Source of the DNA: Echiichthys vipera
Lineage: Eukaryota; Chordata; Actinopteri; Perciformes; Trachinidae
NCBI GenBank assembly: GCA_963691815.1
Contig: OY829656.1
Span: 12,553,412 to 12,617,411, forward strand
Reading direction: 5' to 3'
DNA length: 64,000 nt
Program-made: the position numbers and the translations under genes
Part shown: one piece after another, positions 46,501-60,000 of the stretch
Numbering within the stretch: position 1 is the stretch's first letter
Layout: each line of letters begins with the position of its first letter
Notes under the pieces: model-generated
The model's input: the letters and a program-made list of their open reading frames with translations, nothing else
What the model was told of the DNA's origin: nothing
Database searches by the model: none

Positions 46501-49500
46501 AGAAGGAAACAGTGATATAAACAGAGCACCTGCTGCTAGTATGGCTGTAGACTCAATAAGAAACAAATGCTTATTAATAAGACTCCACATAGCCTACCTG
46601 AGGTGTCTTCTATTAAAGTTTGTGAATCATCATGTTCACCTATAAGAGGTGTGTCAATGTAAATAGCTACATGGTGAGTACACATGGATCCAAAAGTGAC
46701 AAGCTTCTACTTGTCATGGACATAAAAATTATATGCTACCATTCAGATTGCTTACCTCTAAAATGTTAAAGATGAGGACACCATGTACCAGAGGGATGGC
46801 TTCTAGGTTTGTACACATAGTTTCTACTGATTATACTGTAAGTCGCTCCCTCTTTGTTCCACTGTGGAATGAGACGACAGTGATATTTGTTATCACTCTC
46901 ATCTCATGGTGTCTAGAAACTTTAAGTACGAGATAAGAGTTTAGTAAAAAAAAAAAAAAAAGACCTGCTCAGGGACACAAAGCTCAACAGGAGGCTTGAT
47001 GGATTTAGGAGGTATTATATTTCATCTACTTCCTGTGGTTAAGGTAATAGCTTAATCCCACAGCCCCCCGCACTACATCAGCCTTCTGCACCCGACCGGT
47101 TCAACTGCTCTCGGATTTTGGAAGACCTCAGCTGTTGAGCTGTGTTGAGCCGCTGTGTTAAATAGTTGCAGGAATGTGTTTTAAGTGGTCTCTGCGTTTT
47201 GGATGAGACGAAGCCAGGCTCCGCACTTAAAAGCCCCTATTTGCTGGCGAGGTGCCAGGCTCTGCTGCAGGGTGGTGGGTCCCCTCTGAAGGTGATGGTG
47301 TGAGAGTGTGTGCGCCTTATGAGCACGTCGGTTGGGACGGGCCTTCGTTAGTGGCTCCCACTGTGGTGAGAAGTGCTCTGACGTGATGTCTCCTGTCTCT
47401 GGAGTCTGGTTCTTTGCTCTAGTGTTCACTGTCACTCAGCTCCAAACTAAACATGTATCTTCTACACACCCAGAGACCACAGGTAACCTGCACCATGTCA
47501 GAATATCCAACTTGCCTTTCAGTAGATTTTTACTAAGTTTTATCCCCCGCCAGCTGCTCATTAAATGCTCCAGTTCTACAACAGAGGAGTGAAGACAGAG
47601 AACTTAGCGTTTTATCTCTCAAGGGTATAAGCCACTATGAGTATTAAATAACAATTAAATGGACTGGACATCACACAAACTTTGGTTGACTGAGACAGCC
47701 GCATCTTGTTTGGATTTATCATCCTAACCACACAAGCCAAAAGAGATCCTCCATGCCTTTGCTCTGAAGGTTTCAGGAAGCGTGGAGTGGAAAGAGATAT
47801 TTCAATCCTATGAGACACATTCCCTTCTGATAAAAGTGCATTACCACAGACAAAGGGAGGCGCTTGGTAGAATTAGATCGGACTGGGACTGGTGCCGACG
47901 AGAGCTTGGCTGGCTGCCCTGGAAAGCCACACATGAGTGTATTTAATTGCCAGACAGACCAGAATAATTCTTCCATAATCTGAATTTATACAGTCACTTG
48001 AGTGGGGCCATAACACGCTGACAGTGTGTGTTGGGTATCAAGACAGAGCAGTAGAGGCAGAGAAAGAGAGACGGATAATGTGGTTATTGTCGAGGCGAAG
48101 GGCCCCATCACTGTACCAGCGACTGTAAAAGCCGTGAACAAGCACTCCTTCAGAGCCGACTTTCCCTCAGACAGCGACAGGGAGACATAAAAACAGCCCT
48201 CAGCTCTCGACAGAGCACACTTGTCTGGAGACGGCTTTTCAATCTGGTTATCTTGTAATGCAGACATGCGAGGGCCTCCCTGTGCCCTGCAGAGTCCGTG
48301 GTAGGAGTGAGAGCAGCCTTGCTTCCTCTCAAGGGTCTTCTGAGTGCCACATTCATTAGAGACCTCCTGTCATGACAAAACCATAAACAAGTGTGTGTAT
48401 GGGAGATTTTTTTTGTGTGCATGTTCAGGCATGTGTATATATGTGTGTGTGTATGTCTGCTAAGGTGGCAACATCTTCAGTGAATGATAGGTACCCCGAG
48501 TAAGGTCAACACTCCCCTCCCCAAGCGTCCCTGTGTTTTTTCCTTGACCCTCCAAAAGGTCGCCTTGCCTTGTTGCATCTGTCCCACTCTGGAGACACTC
48601 AAGGAGAGCGAGTGCTTTTTAAAAGTCAGGATGCAAGGCTAGGTTTCTCTTCCAGTTGTAGATCATTCATGCCTGTGTGGCTCCGTCCTTGAAGAGCCAT
48701 GAAGGATTATTCTGTGTGGTCTAAACTTTCTCTGATGACACGTCTGTCAATGCAACATTTTCCCCCGGTTCCTTAAAATGCACCAAGAAAGATTCTTGGG
48801 GCAAAAATTTAAAACAAATTTAAACTAGTGCTTGGCTAAGGGCACATGGCGCTCATTTAGATGAAATGATATTCAGTTATGGTCAAACTCCAACCTGCTG
48901 GCACTCTAAGTCCTGAAAGATTTCTTAGAGGGCCTTGGAAACATTCTTATTTCCTTCTTAGCTTCAGTTATTTGCGTAAAGGGCTGCAGGGGAACATTAA
49001 TATTTAATAGTGAACACAATGATTTAATCACTGCTAGTCTTAGTTTATTATATAATTCATTTTCTTTTAGTATGTTGAAAAGAAAGCCAAAAGCCTTGAC
49101 GATCACATAGAATATGACTGTGATTGTCCAACCAACCCAGTCACCACAATAAAACATTGGTGTGGTACATTTAAAATATTGCAATGTACATTTCTGCAAA
49201 CCACAGATATGTTGAATATCAATGTTTCACCAACACTTTTTGATGCTCCACAGACGCAGTATTAAACACATGATTAACATTGTGAATTGAATCAAAATCT
49301 ATTAACATTACTTAGGTTTGGGCATCAAAACTACATAGGTTCAGGAAAAAATCATAGTATGGGTTAAAAAAAGGAAGCAGTTATTTAATTAAAGGATGGG
49401 ACACAAACCATGGTCACCCGGGTGTATGTTTGACCAAACCATTCACCCTTACCCCCTCCCTAAGCAGAATTTAAGGCTTATTATACTATGTCACCTGACT

Positions 49501-52237
49501 TATGGAGCACTTGCTCTAAACGTATTATATTATTGTCCATAATTTTAGATTGGAGTCAGTTGGAAGCCTAGTACATTGGCACATAGACGTAAAAAGGGTG
49601 CCAAAAAACATGAAATATTAATCTTCGTTTTGTTTGCAGTAACTTACGATGTCGATATTTTTTCTGGCGGCCCAGCTGTTGCCATGCATGTTTTTTTTTC
49701 AAACTTTAATCTGACCACTATCTTTGGCGGAAATTATTATTTTAATTTAAACTGAGCATCGGTTGCTTTACAGTGCAATTGAGACGTTTGAACCTGTGTA
49801 TAAAACTTGTCATCTGGAAAGTACATAATAGAGGTGCATCTGCAGGTCCATCTGCTATCTACATCCAGCTCAAGCCCGACATTAGATATTATCTTCCGGA
49901 TGAGGTGGATGTGTTTGGGGTTTAGAGGCAATCTGATGATTTTTTGACTTACTGAACATGTATTCTCCTTGACCAGAGGGTATGTTTTTTTAATCCATTA
50001 CTCTTTTACTTGTGATGAATTGTTTGGCCCCAAGTGAGCAGCAAGTAGTTTTCATTGCTGAAGGCGGTGCACAGCACCTACTGCCCAGGCAGAGTTATTG
50101 CTCAGTGCCAGCTATTCTGCAGTCTGTATGTTCAACTGAAGGTAAAAGATAAGCGTTCATAGACCTCCCCCCTCATGCATTCTCGGAACTAATCTATCCC
50201 CTGAGTATCGGTCCTAATTAGAGCTCACTACCTCAGCTGGCCCATCAGTAACATAATCCCATCCAGAATCACGACTAATTGAAGGTGGGTGACCAGAGGT
50301 GACTCTAAAGCTCAGCTTTTCCAATAGAAATTAATTTAGCCTGCCATTAAGCAATTGCATAGTAATGCAACCTTTGCAGCTCAATGACAAATTCAATTGC
50401 AAGCTCTCCATCTCCGACCTCTAACAATATAACTCTGAAAATATCAAATATACTAGATATTATTATTATTCTATTATTGAGGTTAGCCATGAAATTGCAA
50501 ACTGAATTTTCCGGAGTTGTACAACTACATGATAAATGTGGCTGACACAAACAATAGCTTGCCTCCTGGAAACATCCTTGCAACAAGGAGCAGAAACTTG
50601 AGGCCCCAGTTGTGAAGTGAAGGACTGGACGCTGCACAGGAACCCCCTGCTTGGAAACAATTAAGGCTGAAGAGATGCACTCTAAATCATCTGTCTGTGG
50701 CCTGCAACAAAAGAAAAATGGACGTTTGCAACGACAGCCTTCCAGTATGCTAACCCTCTGATCTCCGCAGAAATGCTACTTTCTTTCTTAAGCTAATAAT
50801 AACACACAGAGATGTTTCTTTCCTGTATTTGGGCTGTGCCATGTGGCTGTGTGTACTCTGAATGAGTCAGCAGAACCATTAATATTGTTAGACGCTACAA
50901 GGATTTCCAAATACCAAATGCAAATCTCTTTTACCATGAGACTAATAGCATCTATTTGATTTGTTGAATTAGAAGAGAGTCGAGACAAGAAACAACAGCA
51001 CATGAAGGGAAAAATAACACATAAAGGATTGTGGAATGTTTTAATTACAGTAATTTGGAGGAGGAATTACATGTGGCTACTGCGCTCTGGGTGAAATGTA
51101 TTGTATGCACTCCGAAGCTAAGCTGTCATTAGTGAATGTGTGGGAGGACCTTCACAGCACGGAGCTGACCTCACACTGTAATCAAATGGATCCATAGGTT
51201 AATAAATATTCACTGCCTAGCAGCAAAACAAAGGCGGTTTGCAAACTTCTAAAGCTACTTCTAAATCCCTACTTTATCATTATGGGAACGGTTTGGTTTT
51301 GTCTGCTGTAACAGTTTGGCCACAGTGTTTTACAGCCCTGATGTGTTGTATGTGACAATGTCAAAGTTTAAAATCGGTCACAGGATGTCAGACTGTGAGA
51401 AATCTGCGTATGAATGAATACATGAAAGCAAAGGAGGGTACTGTGGTTCACAAAACTACATATTGTGATAGAGATTGAGAGAATGAGGACACAAGCGAGG
51501 AAATGGGAGAGAGGAGGGGAGAGTTCAACAGTGAGGGAGTTAGTGGGGAGGGCAGAGGGAGGGATAAAAGCAGGAGGCCCAGACAGGCTAGAACAAGAAA
51601 GCAAAGAAAAATATCTAATTGGAATCAAGTGTCCTGACAGAGTGCGTGGGCGACTGAATTCTGCAAAGTGCGCTGCTTTTCCACTTGCAAAAAAAAAAAA
51701 AAAAAAAAAAAAAGAGTGTAAAAGAGAAAGGAGGAAAAAAATAATTGAAAATCCCCTTGCATTTGAGTAATTTTTTATTTCTGGGCGGGTTTGGTTAAGA
51801 CAAATGATAGAAGGGTGTGGAGGACAGCCACAACAGCCTTTCCATTTCAAACTCCTTTTTGCCAACAGGCATTGGACACCACTCTGCCTGTGTGGTTGGC
51901 TTTTAGATGGAGGAAATGCTACCCAATGACAAACTGAAACCACTAATTAAATTTCCAGTTTCTAATGAATCCAAACTGCTAATAAGGGTAGGGAGTGTGT
52001 GTTTCTGTGTGTGTGTATGGAAGTGTGTTCCTGTGAGGAAGGATGGAAGGGTTCAAAGGGCACTGCCGCCTTTTAAGAGGTCAGTTTACGAGACAGTTTT
52101 CTCTGATTATATACTCTCTGCTGCTCATCTGGACAAAAGCTAAAGAGGTATGATTCATAGGGGTTATTCGTGAACACGTCAATCTTCGGATTAAATTCAT
52201 AATTACAAGTGAGGAAGACCATTTGAAAACATAAACC
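46501..52237. other. intergenic, candidate conserved regulatory DNA
   Basis: No coding gene is seen. A-runs lie at 46946-46961 and 51689-51713. The subregion 50190-51250 is repeat-free and rich in homeodomain, octamer and AP-1/MAF-like motifs, and is the best candidate for distal enhancers in the window. Confidence 0.55.
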
Positions 52238-52385
52238 CTCACTAAAGGAATAATTCAACATTTTTGTAAATAGGCCGATTTGCTTTTTTAGAAGATTGAT
52301 ACCGCGGTCATGTCTAAAGAAAAGTAAAGACGCTAGTGGTAGCAGCTTAACTTAAAGACATAAAGACTGGAAGGGGGGGGGGGGG
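52238..52385. repeat. dispersed teleost repeat fragment
   Basis: GGAATAATTCAACATTTTTG, GAAGATTGATACCGCGGTCA and AAAGACTGG recall the same family as 28983-29290. It ends in a 14-bp G run (52373-52386). Confidence 0.5.
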
Positions 52386-52386
52386 G

Positions 52387-55297
52387 TATTCATGGGGTAT
52401 GTTATATCTCTTTTGTTTAGCTAGCTGAGACTTGCATTGGCAAACAATCTTGTCATCCAACTCTTCACAAATACATTTCTCAAAATGTCAAACAATTTCT
52501 TTCAAAGTAATGATGGATGAGTGTTTTAGTGTAGAGACGATGTTGAAACCATCCCTTTGGCTCAAGATGATAGAGGTGAAACCAGCCTAATTTTTGTTTG
52601 TTAAAAAAGACCTGTAGATCATGCGCATGAATACAGTAGATATTCACTGCTGTATGATCCTCCATGGCACATCCATAAGTCTTCATGCATCCACTGATGT
52701 TGTTAAAAGTACCAAGGCTCTGAGCTGTAGTGTGGAAATGATTTCTCAGCCAATGGGGTGATTTCTTCACTGTCAGTTGACCCCTGCTTGTCCAGGGTAC
52801 AGCTTGCAGTTTGCATCCAAGTCCTGGTGAGGGACTTGGGCTCCCGCAGACACTCTGCCTGACCACCAGGCAGAACCACAGGATATAGCTTTACACATGA
52901 CATATCGCAAAGGAAGCCAAACAGATTTAAGCATCAGAGTTTTTCTTTTTTCCTGTTATAACGGATGAAAATCAATCCGTGGATGTTTTCCCGTCTCGCT
53001 GTTCTCTACAGTTGTTCCTGCTGTGTGGGCTTCCCCTTTAGAGTCCTCTGGTGAAGCACCATGGCTCTCTGGTTTAAGAGTCCAGACACAATACTCTCTC
53101 TCTTGTCTCATACTCTGAATCTTACTCTTATTCTCTCTTGTTTTCGAAGCTCCTTGAGAGGGAGGTTTGTGTTCTACTTTGGTGGCTTGCTGCCCCCCAA
53201 AAAACACATGTAATACAGATGATTGTGGAGAGAAAGAAGGGTGGGTGGGACTTCATAATAATGTGTACCCCAAGACCCCCCAAAGCAATATGGGGCCACC
53301 CTGGCAGATGCTAACCGCAAGGTGACAGAAACTGACATTAGTAAAGTGTTAAAGATCGAGTTTAGGTGAGATTATTGAACAACTATTAACTTGTAAGCAT
53401 TATGAAAATTAGCATCAATCTTTCCACTGAGTTCTGTATTTACAATATAATGTGTGAAGATTAATATAATGCCAGTCGACTGTATTCTTTGTTAATGCTG
53501 TGTGTTAGTTAGTCCCACTTCTGATGCTGTAATTAGTGGTTAGAAGCACAGCTAGTTCAGAGTGACGGCGCAGCAGGAGTTACATTTGTAACCATAAAAC
53601 ATTCCAAACAAATAGGGGCTCAGAGTCAGTTTTTCCCACATATTTCTTAAATGGAACACCAGGTTTTGCCCCTCCACTTACATCCCACCACCTGTGACAG
53701 GGGGAGCGATCAGGGACCACTTTGAGAGTGTAATTGAAAACCTAAGGCTCTCTCTGCGGTGGACACGCTATTTGAGGCTCACAGGGCACAGAGGGAAACT
53801 TAACTCCAGTTATTGTTCGCTGTATAACTATAATTAAGGGAACACCCTTTCTCACTATAAAGTCAAAAATAGTGGTATGAAGTGAGAGTCCTCTGCTGAT
53901 AAAATGCATTACGTGCAATATATAGTTATTTGTGGACCTTGTGGTTAGTCTGGAGAAAAAAAAGTGAATGGAAATCTAGTGTATCAGAGCAGCTCTTTGG
54001 GGCCACTCGTTCACCAGTCACAGACAGGAGGGCATTTTTCATTAGACGGTGTTGCCGCTGCATTGTTCTGCGGCATATCTACACTTGACATTCAACTCTG
54101 AGCCGTGAGGCAGGGTGTACCTCCCTTTCTCTCAAAGAATCTCAGCAGAACACTCTCATCCTGACACACCCCTCAAAGCATAAACATTATGAGATTCCAA
54201 GCTGATAGCTAGACAGTCTTTCTCTGGGAAGGCCATCCTTCACAGGTCATTCATCCTGTTCAGGTCAAAGAAAAGTCTTTGGAGGCTGGTTGTAGGCCAT
54301 GTAAATTTAGAAATCTGGCTGGGAGGTGGCTGGGAGTGAAAAACATACTTTTTCTTGTCACATATTACATTCAGTAAGATTGTATTCTTATAAGTGAAAC
54401 AATATTTTCTTTCTACATGGATTATTAGCAGCAATGTCATTTTACATACTGAACTACAGAATTTAAAAAAGAACTCTGAGCCCGGCCCCCTGAAAAACAG
54501 TCTTCACATGTGTTTTCTTAATTGCAGACAAACACGCGTAAAGACCCCCCGATTTAACTGGAGTGTGCTTATGACAGCCAAATTCAAATTCAACTTCGAC
54601 CTTCTCACAGAAAGGAAGCACGTCCCCACTTAATTATAACCAAAAATTCTCACTATGTAAAAAAAAAGACTTTACATAATAGCACACTCTCAAATCTGCA
54701 CTCCACTGAGCCTCTAATTGTATGTTTTTCTTGTGAAAAATAAGAGGGACTCTCTGCTCCATGTAGACCTGTGTTTCCAAATAAACCAAACTCAGCTCAA
54801 CTGTGCCCTAATATGACTTTTAATAAATCTAACTTAAAAGTATAATATGTAACTTGATGTGTGCTAACATTATCCCAGATATTTTGGACAATGTCCAAAC
54901 CATAGAAATCTGCAAATTTACAACTGTCCGTTACATTTGTCATCTATCAGTGGCATCATATCCCCTCTGTTCATGTGTCAGCGTTGTGGTTGTCTGTCAT
55001 AAATTGACTATTTATCCAAATTTAAGTCACATCTTCACAATACACTTTTAACACCTTTTTAACAAGATGAAGGATTTTAGTCATCAGACCTCCGGACCTT
55101 AAGTTATCAGAGAAACAAACTGCGCAAATATTCTTGTCAGCTCAACTTGCAGTCCCTCCAGGACGTCCTGTGTCTGCCAGATAGCGTCAGAGAGAGTGAA
55201 AGTTTTTTGTTCAATGTTTTTACCTGTTTTAATTACCTTGTTTATATGGAGAGGAGGATAATTCGGCTCCCGGTAAAAACCTCTTGAATGATGATCA
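52387..55297. other. intergenic, nothing recognised
   Basis: No supportable gene or complete element. The frame at 52480-52866 (minus, 128 codons) has no recognisable domain. Confidence 0.55.
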
Positions 55298-55305
55298 CCA
55301 AAGGC

Positions 55306-55869
55306 CAGTGTTGTGCCTGAAAGCATTCATTGAACGATAGTTCATGAACTCCTTCATATTCTCGGCGAACGTGAAGTGAACATACTGTATTGCTGCCTGA
55401 TGCTGTTACTGTGAATGTGTTCATTCTGGTGTCTGTTAACGGCAGGCTCTCTCAGTTTAACTTCATTCAATATGATGCCAGAGCTCTATAGAGCTGGCGA
55501 AACCCTGGCTAAAACACACTGTAAACAGGCCTCAATATGTAGCGCATGCGTCATCAAAACAAAAAAGCAGCATGGAGGCGACAGCAGCATGTAGCGGACA
55601 AAGCAGCAAGGAGGCGTGTGATGATCCTGATCCTGATATGATTATCAGGATGGGAAAAATCTTACATTTCTGTGCGAACTTTGCCTGCCAGCTTAAAAAA
55701 AAAAAAATCTGCAGTCTTCAGTCATATCCACAGAAAAATTGAAACGGCACGTTGAACTGAAGCACCTGGCTAGCCTTTCAAGGTATGTGCAAGCAAATAG
55801 TTCAAAATTTTTTAAATCTTAAATTTGTCAACTGAACTTTGAACTAGTTCATGTAGAAAGTGAACATTG
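55306..55869. mobile_element. hAT element remnant with perfect 8-bp target duplication
   Basis: The left end is CAGTGTTGTGCC and the right end, inverted, is CAATGTTCAC. Both ends carry GAACTAGTTCA/GATAGTTCATGAAC-type subterminal sequence. CCAAAGGC flanks it exactly at 55298-55305 and 55870-55877. The interior (about 55655-55790) encodes, in broken frames, LCELCLPA and LKRHVELKHL, matching a BED zinc finger. Confidence 0.85.
55655..55790 (+). pseudogene. BED zinc-finger remnant of a hAT transposase
   Basis: The C-x2-C half (LCELC) and the LKRHVELKHL helix with its zinc-binding histidines are both visible, but an A13 run and frame changes separate them. No catalytic domain follows, so this is the 5' scrap of a transposase. 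Confidence 0.55.
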
Positions 55870-55877
55870 CCAAAGGC

Positions 55878-56942
55878 ATCCTAACCAGGGGAAGCTGACT
55901 GCAGTGACGGCGGCAATTGTGGTGAAGGCAACAACTCCCATTATCCAATGCTACTTCACATCATGTGCTGGGTGTATCCTGTGGATACTGTTTTCCTGAA
56001 CACAAACACGGATATAATATCTTCTCACTTGATAATCTAATAGACAATCTAGCTTTATAGACACTCAACTACATTTTTATGAACAAAAAGGGCTGTTTGA
56101 AGTTTTGAAAACCGTCCTCTACATGTAACACAACCTCGTCCAAGCTTATTAAACAGTCACACATCACCTCTTGCAAAGTGTTAACCAGGCTGCACTCATC
56201 ATCTCAGCCATGCCATGGCACATAATCAAGTATAATGTTTGTTTCTCTGACCTCTAAGGAGAGCTCACAGTGTCTGTTACTGTAATGGCAAAGAACCTGC
56301 GCTGCCTTGCCCCTAACCCTGTCCAGATGGGACGTCTGAGCATTGGTTTGGAAAAGTTAAAAATAGTCCACAAAGTAACACTTCATCTATCATTTCTGGG
56401 GCCTGTGGCAACCAGCTGAAAGAGAACAAACCACGTCACTTTTTCTTAACAACGAAGGAGATGCTGGAAGAGCTCTGACATTTACAGGGATGTTTTCTTT
56501 TTTGTGGAGTAAAGAAAAAGGAATAGCTTTTAATTCAGACCATGTCTCTTTTAAAATGTCACATTCAAGCATGATGAACACTGCAGCGTTTTCTCTCCAG
56601 CACAGTGCAGTATACTAATTCATTAAATCCAACATGGAAGTTTTTTTGCTGTTAACACTCACACATTGTGGGGTAAAACACTGTTGCCAAGCTGATTCTA
56701 TTTAAGTAACTGTTAAATTACATGATATTCTAAAAGGGAAAGTGAACCACCATTTTTGTTCTCACTTGCTTGTGAAGTGACTCAGGCTGTGTATACAGGA
56801 GTTGCACGGGGGCTCTGTTTTAACTCAGGTGTTATGGTGATGTGGGCCTCAGGCACAAAAGTATGCTATTTTCAACAGAGTGCATGTCTTGACATATATT
56901 TGGTGCTGGGTTGGTTGGTTGGATATGCAAAACGGCTGTTGC

Positions 56943-57020
<78 letters not shown>

Positions 57021-60000
57021 CTCTGTGTGGGTGTGTTTTATGGTGTTATCTTGCAAGGGAGGAAGAGAAAAAGGAAGTGAGAGAGGAAAAGCGAGAGTCG
57101 GATTGAGCTCAACACGGTTCACCACAGATGGTTATTGTTTAGAATTCCAGGGTCGTGATCTCATGCTGCGCTCTCCCTCTATCTCACAGACCCTGTAGGC
57201 TATGAATTAATCAAACGAAACACAAGCCTTGATATTGTAAGTACTCTCCTATCAGATTACCTACTACAGCCCCTGTCATCAGAAATCGGATTACTTCAGC
57301 AATAGGCAGAGACACTTGTGATTATAGTTGTAGCCAGTAGTGCTTTGGAGAAGAACGCTAGCCCTGCCAAGGTTTAGGAACTAATCTATAATACATAGAA
57401 GGACATTTGCAAGCATCTCACCTTAAGTCTGTGTGACAGAGGAAGACTTCCTTCTCTCTCTTTCTACTATGTTTACTTTACTGTGAACTGGGGGGGGGGG
57501 GGGGGGGGGATATCCTGTCGAGGCACTCTCTCTTTATTCTTTCCCTGTCTTCTTGGCCAATCGCAGTCACGGGCGCAATGAGGATGTCAGCAGGAGAAGC
57601 CTCGGATAGATAACGCTCCAAAAAAGCCTCTTTGTTTGCAAAACACGACCAGCAAAAAAAAGCCTTTGATGAAATGAAGTGTCCCCGCCTGTCATCCACC
57701 ACCTCACACCTCCCATTATCTCTGTCTCCTCCTCCCTGTGTGGGATCCCCATGCAAAGCGACACAGGACTGAAGCGTTTAGCTGCTGTCAGTCAGCGAGA
57801 ACAGGGCTGCTGAAGAGGACATGGAGGAGCTGTCTCGGCTGACTGCTGGCCAACGAGCGACAGAGGGCCCATTACTTTCCCTGCTTGTCAGGAAGGAGTT
57901 AACCCCAGGGGGGAGGCCAAACATTAGGCTCAATGGTAACTGAGTGTGTAATTAATGCCGCAATGTGTCCAGTCCCCAGGACCTTCTCAACCTCGGGACC
58001 CTTTCTCAGACTTTGTAAGAGAGGGAGAGGTCAGCCAGAGGAGTGGGGGGCATCCGGGCCCCCCTTATGCCATTGCATCTGTCCAGAGAGGGGATATAGT
58101 CTCCGTCAGGGCCTCAGGCGAATGACCCTTGTCAGCTATAAAGTTATGGGAGACAGCAGATTTGTCTCCGATGACGGATGTGTGGAAGGAGGGCACTTCA
58201 TAGACCCATGATTTACACTGACTTCTAACTAAAACAATTGATGTTTAGTAGAAAATTGATTTAATAGCTTGATTGCAGCAAATTAAATCCCTTTGGTAAT
58301 TGTCTTCTTGTTGTTGCTTGTGAAACCATTTTCAAATTCCTTCTGGTGTATAATTTATGCCAGCTTTTAATGAGCTCTGTTTTAAAAAAGCTATTTAAGG
58401 AACAAGCATCATTTTGAGGTTACAGTATGAATAATAGATCCATAGAAATATTTTGGCACAATTGCTGAATGTAACAAATTACTTTGGCTCTATCTCACTG
58501 GGCTATTGATATTAAAATAACAGACAGTCCAATCATTGCAACATGAATCAAGCCACATGTTTTTCTTTTTGCTAGGACACACTGTAGATACTGTTAGTTG
58601 TGTTTGATTCTGCCAGTTTGATTGACTAAGTTTGGGCATGTTATGGCTTGGGAAGGACAGGTCATGTCCTGTCCAGTTACATAAAGGTAGAAGACAGCAA
58701 ACTACTGAGGAGTGTGGGCAGATAATTGGTGGGCAGTATGAGTTTAGGGCTGTGGATAGTCTGGCTGGTTTTGGGTTTAAACGTCTTATTGATGAATGTC
58801 CTTAAATCAAAGGCTGATCTTATCATGGCTCATATTTTATTTGGCATCTTGCACATATTCCTTAACTTCTCACTTGTTCATTTTTTGGCCAAACTGTACA
58901 TTTAAGGCCAAACTAGTGGTGCCAGAGTTGACTTCGGCCGGTGAGAGCATTTTTGAGTCGTATAAACAAATATGGAAGGATGTGCATAGAATTACACTCG
59001 ATCTTGGGAATATTGTTGTCGAGTGTGCCATTCCATGTTTGTTACAGATACTGCTAACTGGTGATTAAGTGCATTTTTGGCCCTGACCGAGATCAGTCAG
59101 CCAGTAAACAATAGTGTGATTGGTTGCTTCGTCAGAATTCGAAGTAAACAAATAACACGCTTTAGTAAAAGACTTGAGCCAGAAAGGAAACTGGCATCTG
59201 CAACCACGGCCTCAAGTCTTGAAATCAAATGGCCTCCTATGTAGCTCTCCCCACCAGGAATCTTGATGACCAAAAGCCATCTAACTCTCTTGTCAATGGT
59301 GGTGAGAGCCGCTCCACCACATGTGAGCATTCCTGGGGCACCACGGCCTCGCCACAAGCTCATATTTATTGTGTGTGGTTGAAACGCCACAGAGGAGCCC
59401 ACAGCCAACACATAGCTCCAGGAACACACACACATGCTGTATGCTGTCTGGCCTCGCTCTGCCATGTCTCTGCAGCTCATCTCCTCTGTAATATAGACAG
59501 AATCAGCAATATTATCAAAGTCAGCAGTCCAACTCCTGTAAAACAAGTCTGACAGCCATGAAGTCACAATATGAGCAGCCTCCCATCAAGATCAGTGTGC
59601 TGTAACTTGCTTTAAGGCTGACCTACCAGGCTGGTACAGGGTAATTACTGCTCTTCCAACTCTTTTGTATTTTAATTAACCCAAAGTTAATGGAGTTTAA
59701 TCACTAACACCGAAAAAGTTCCCTGTCTTTACAACGCATGGAGTGTGTGTTATAGGAGATATAACGACTGTCAGATCGGTTGTCTCTGACACACACAGGC
59801 CATTAGCAGCCAGTAAGAAGTGCGGGGAGTCCTTCCTCTGGGCCCTTTGATTGTGGACTGTCTTAGTAGTTTTAGTGGTGCTCAGCTATTATCATCCTCT
59901 AAGGTAACGTGCAATGGTGCTTTTATGTTTTCCCTGAACTTTGGACCCAGCTGGATGTGTTTAGAACTGTTATAATGTAACAGAGGTTCAAAAGATTTCA

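Noticed and set aside
51368..51943. 191-codon minus-strand open frame
   Set aside because: It is low in complexity, crosses an A25 run (poly-Phe), and has no domain or splice context.
59097..59567. 156-codon minus-strand open frame
   Set aside because: No recognisable motif, no neighbouring exons and ordinary composition; a frame of this length is expected by chance over 42 kb.
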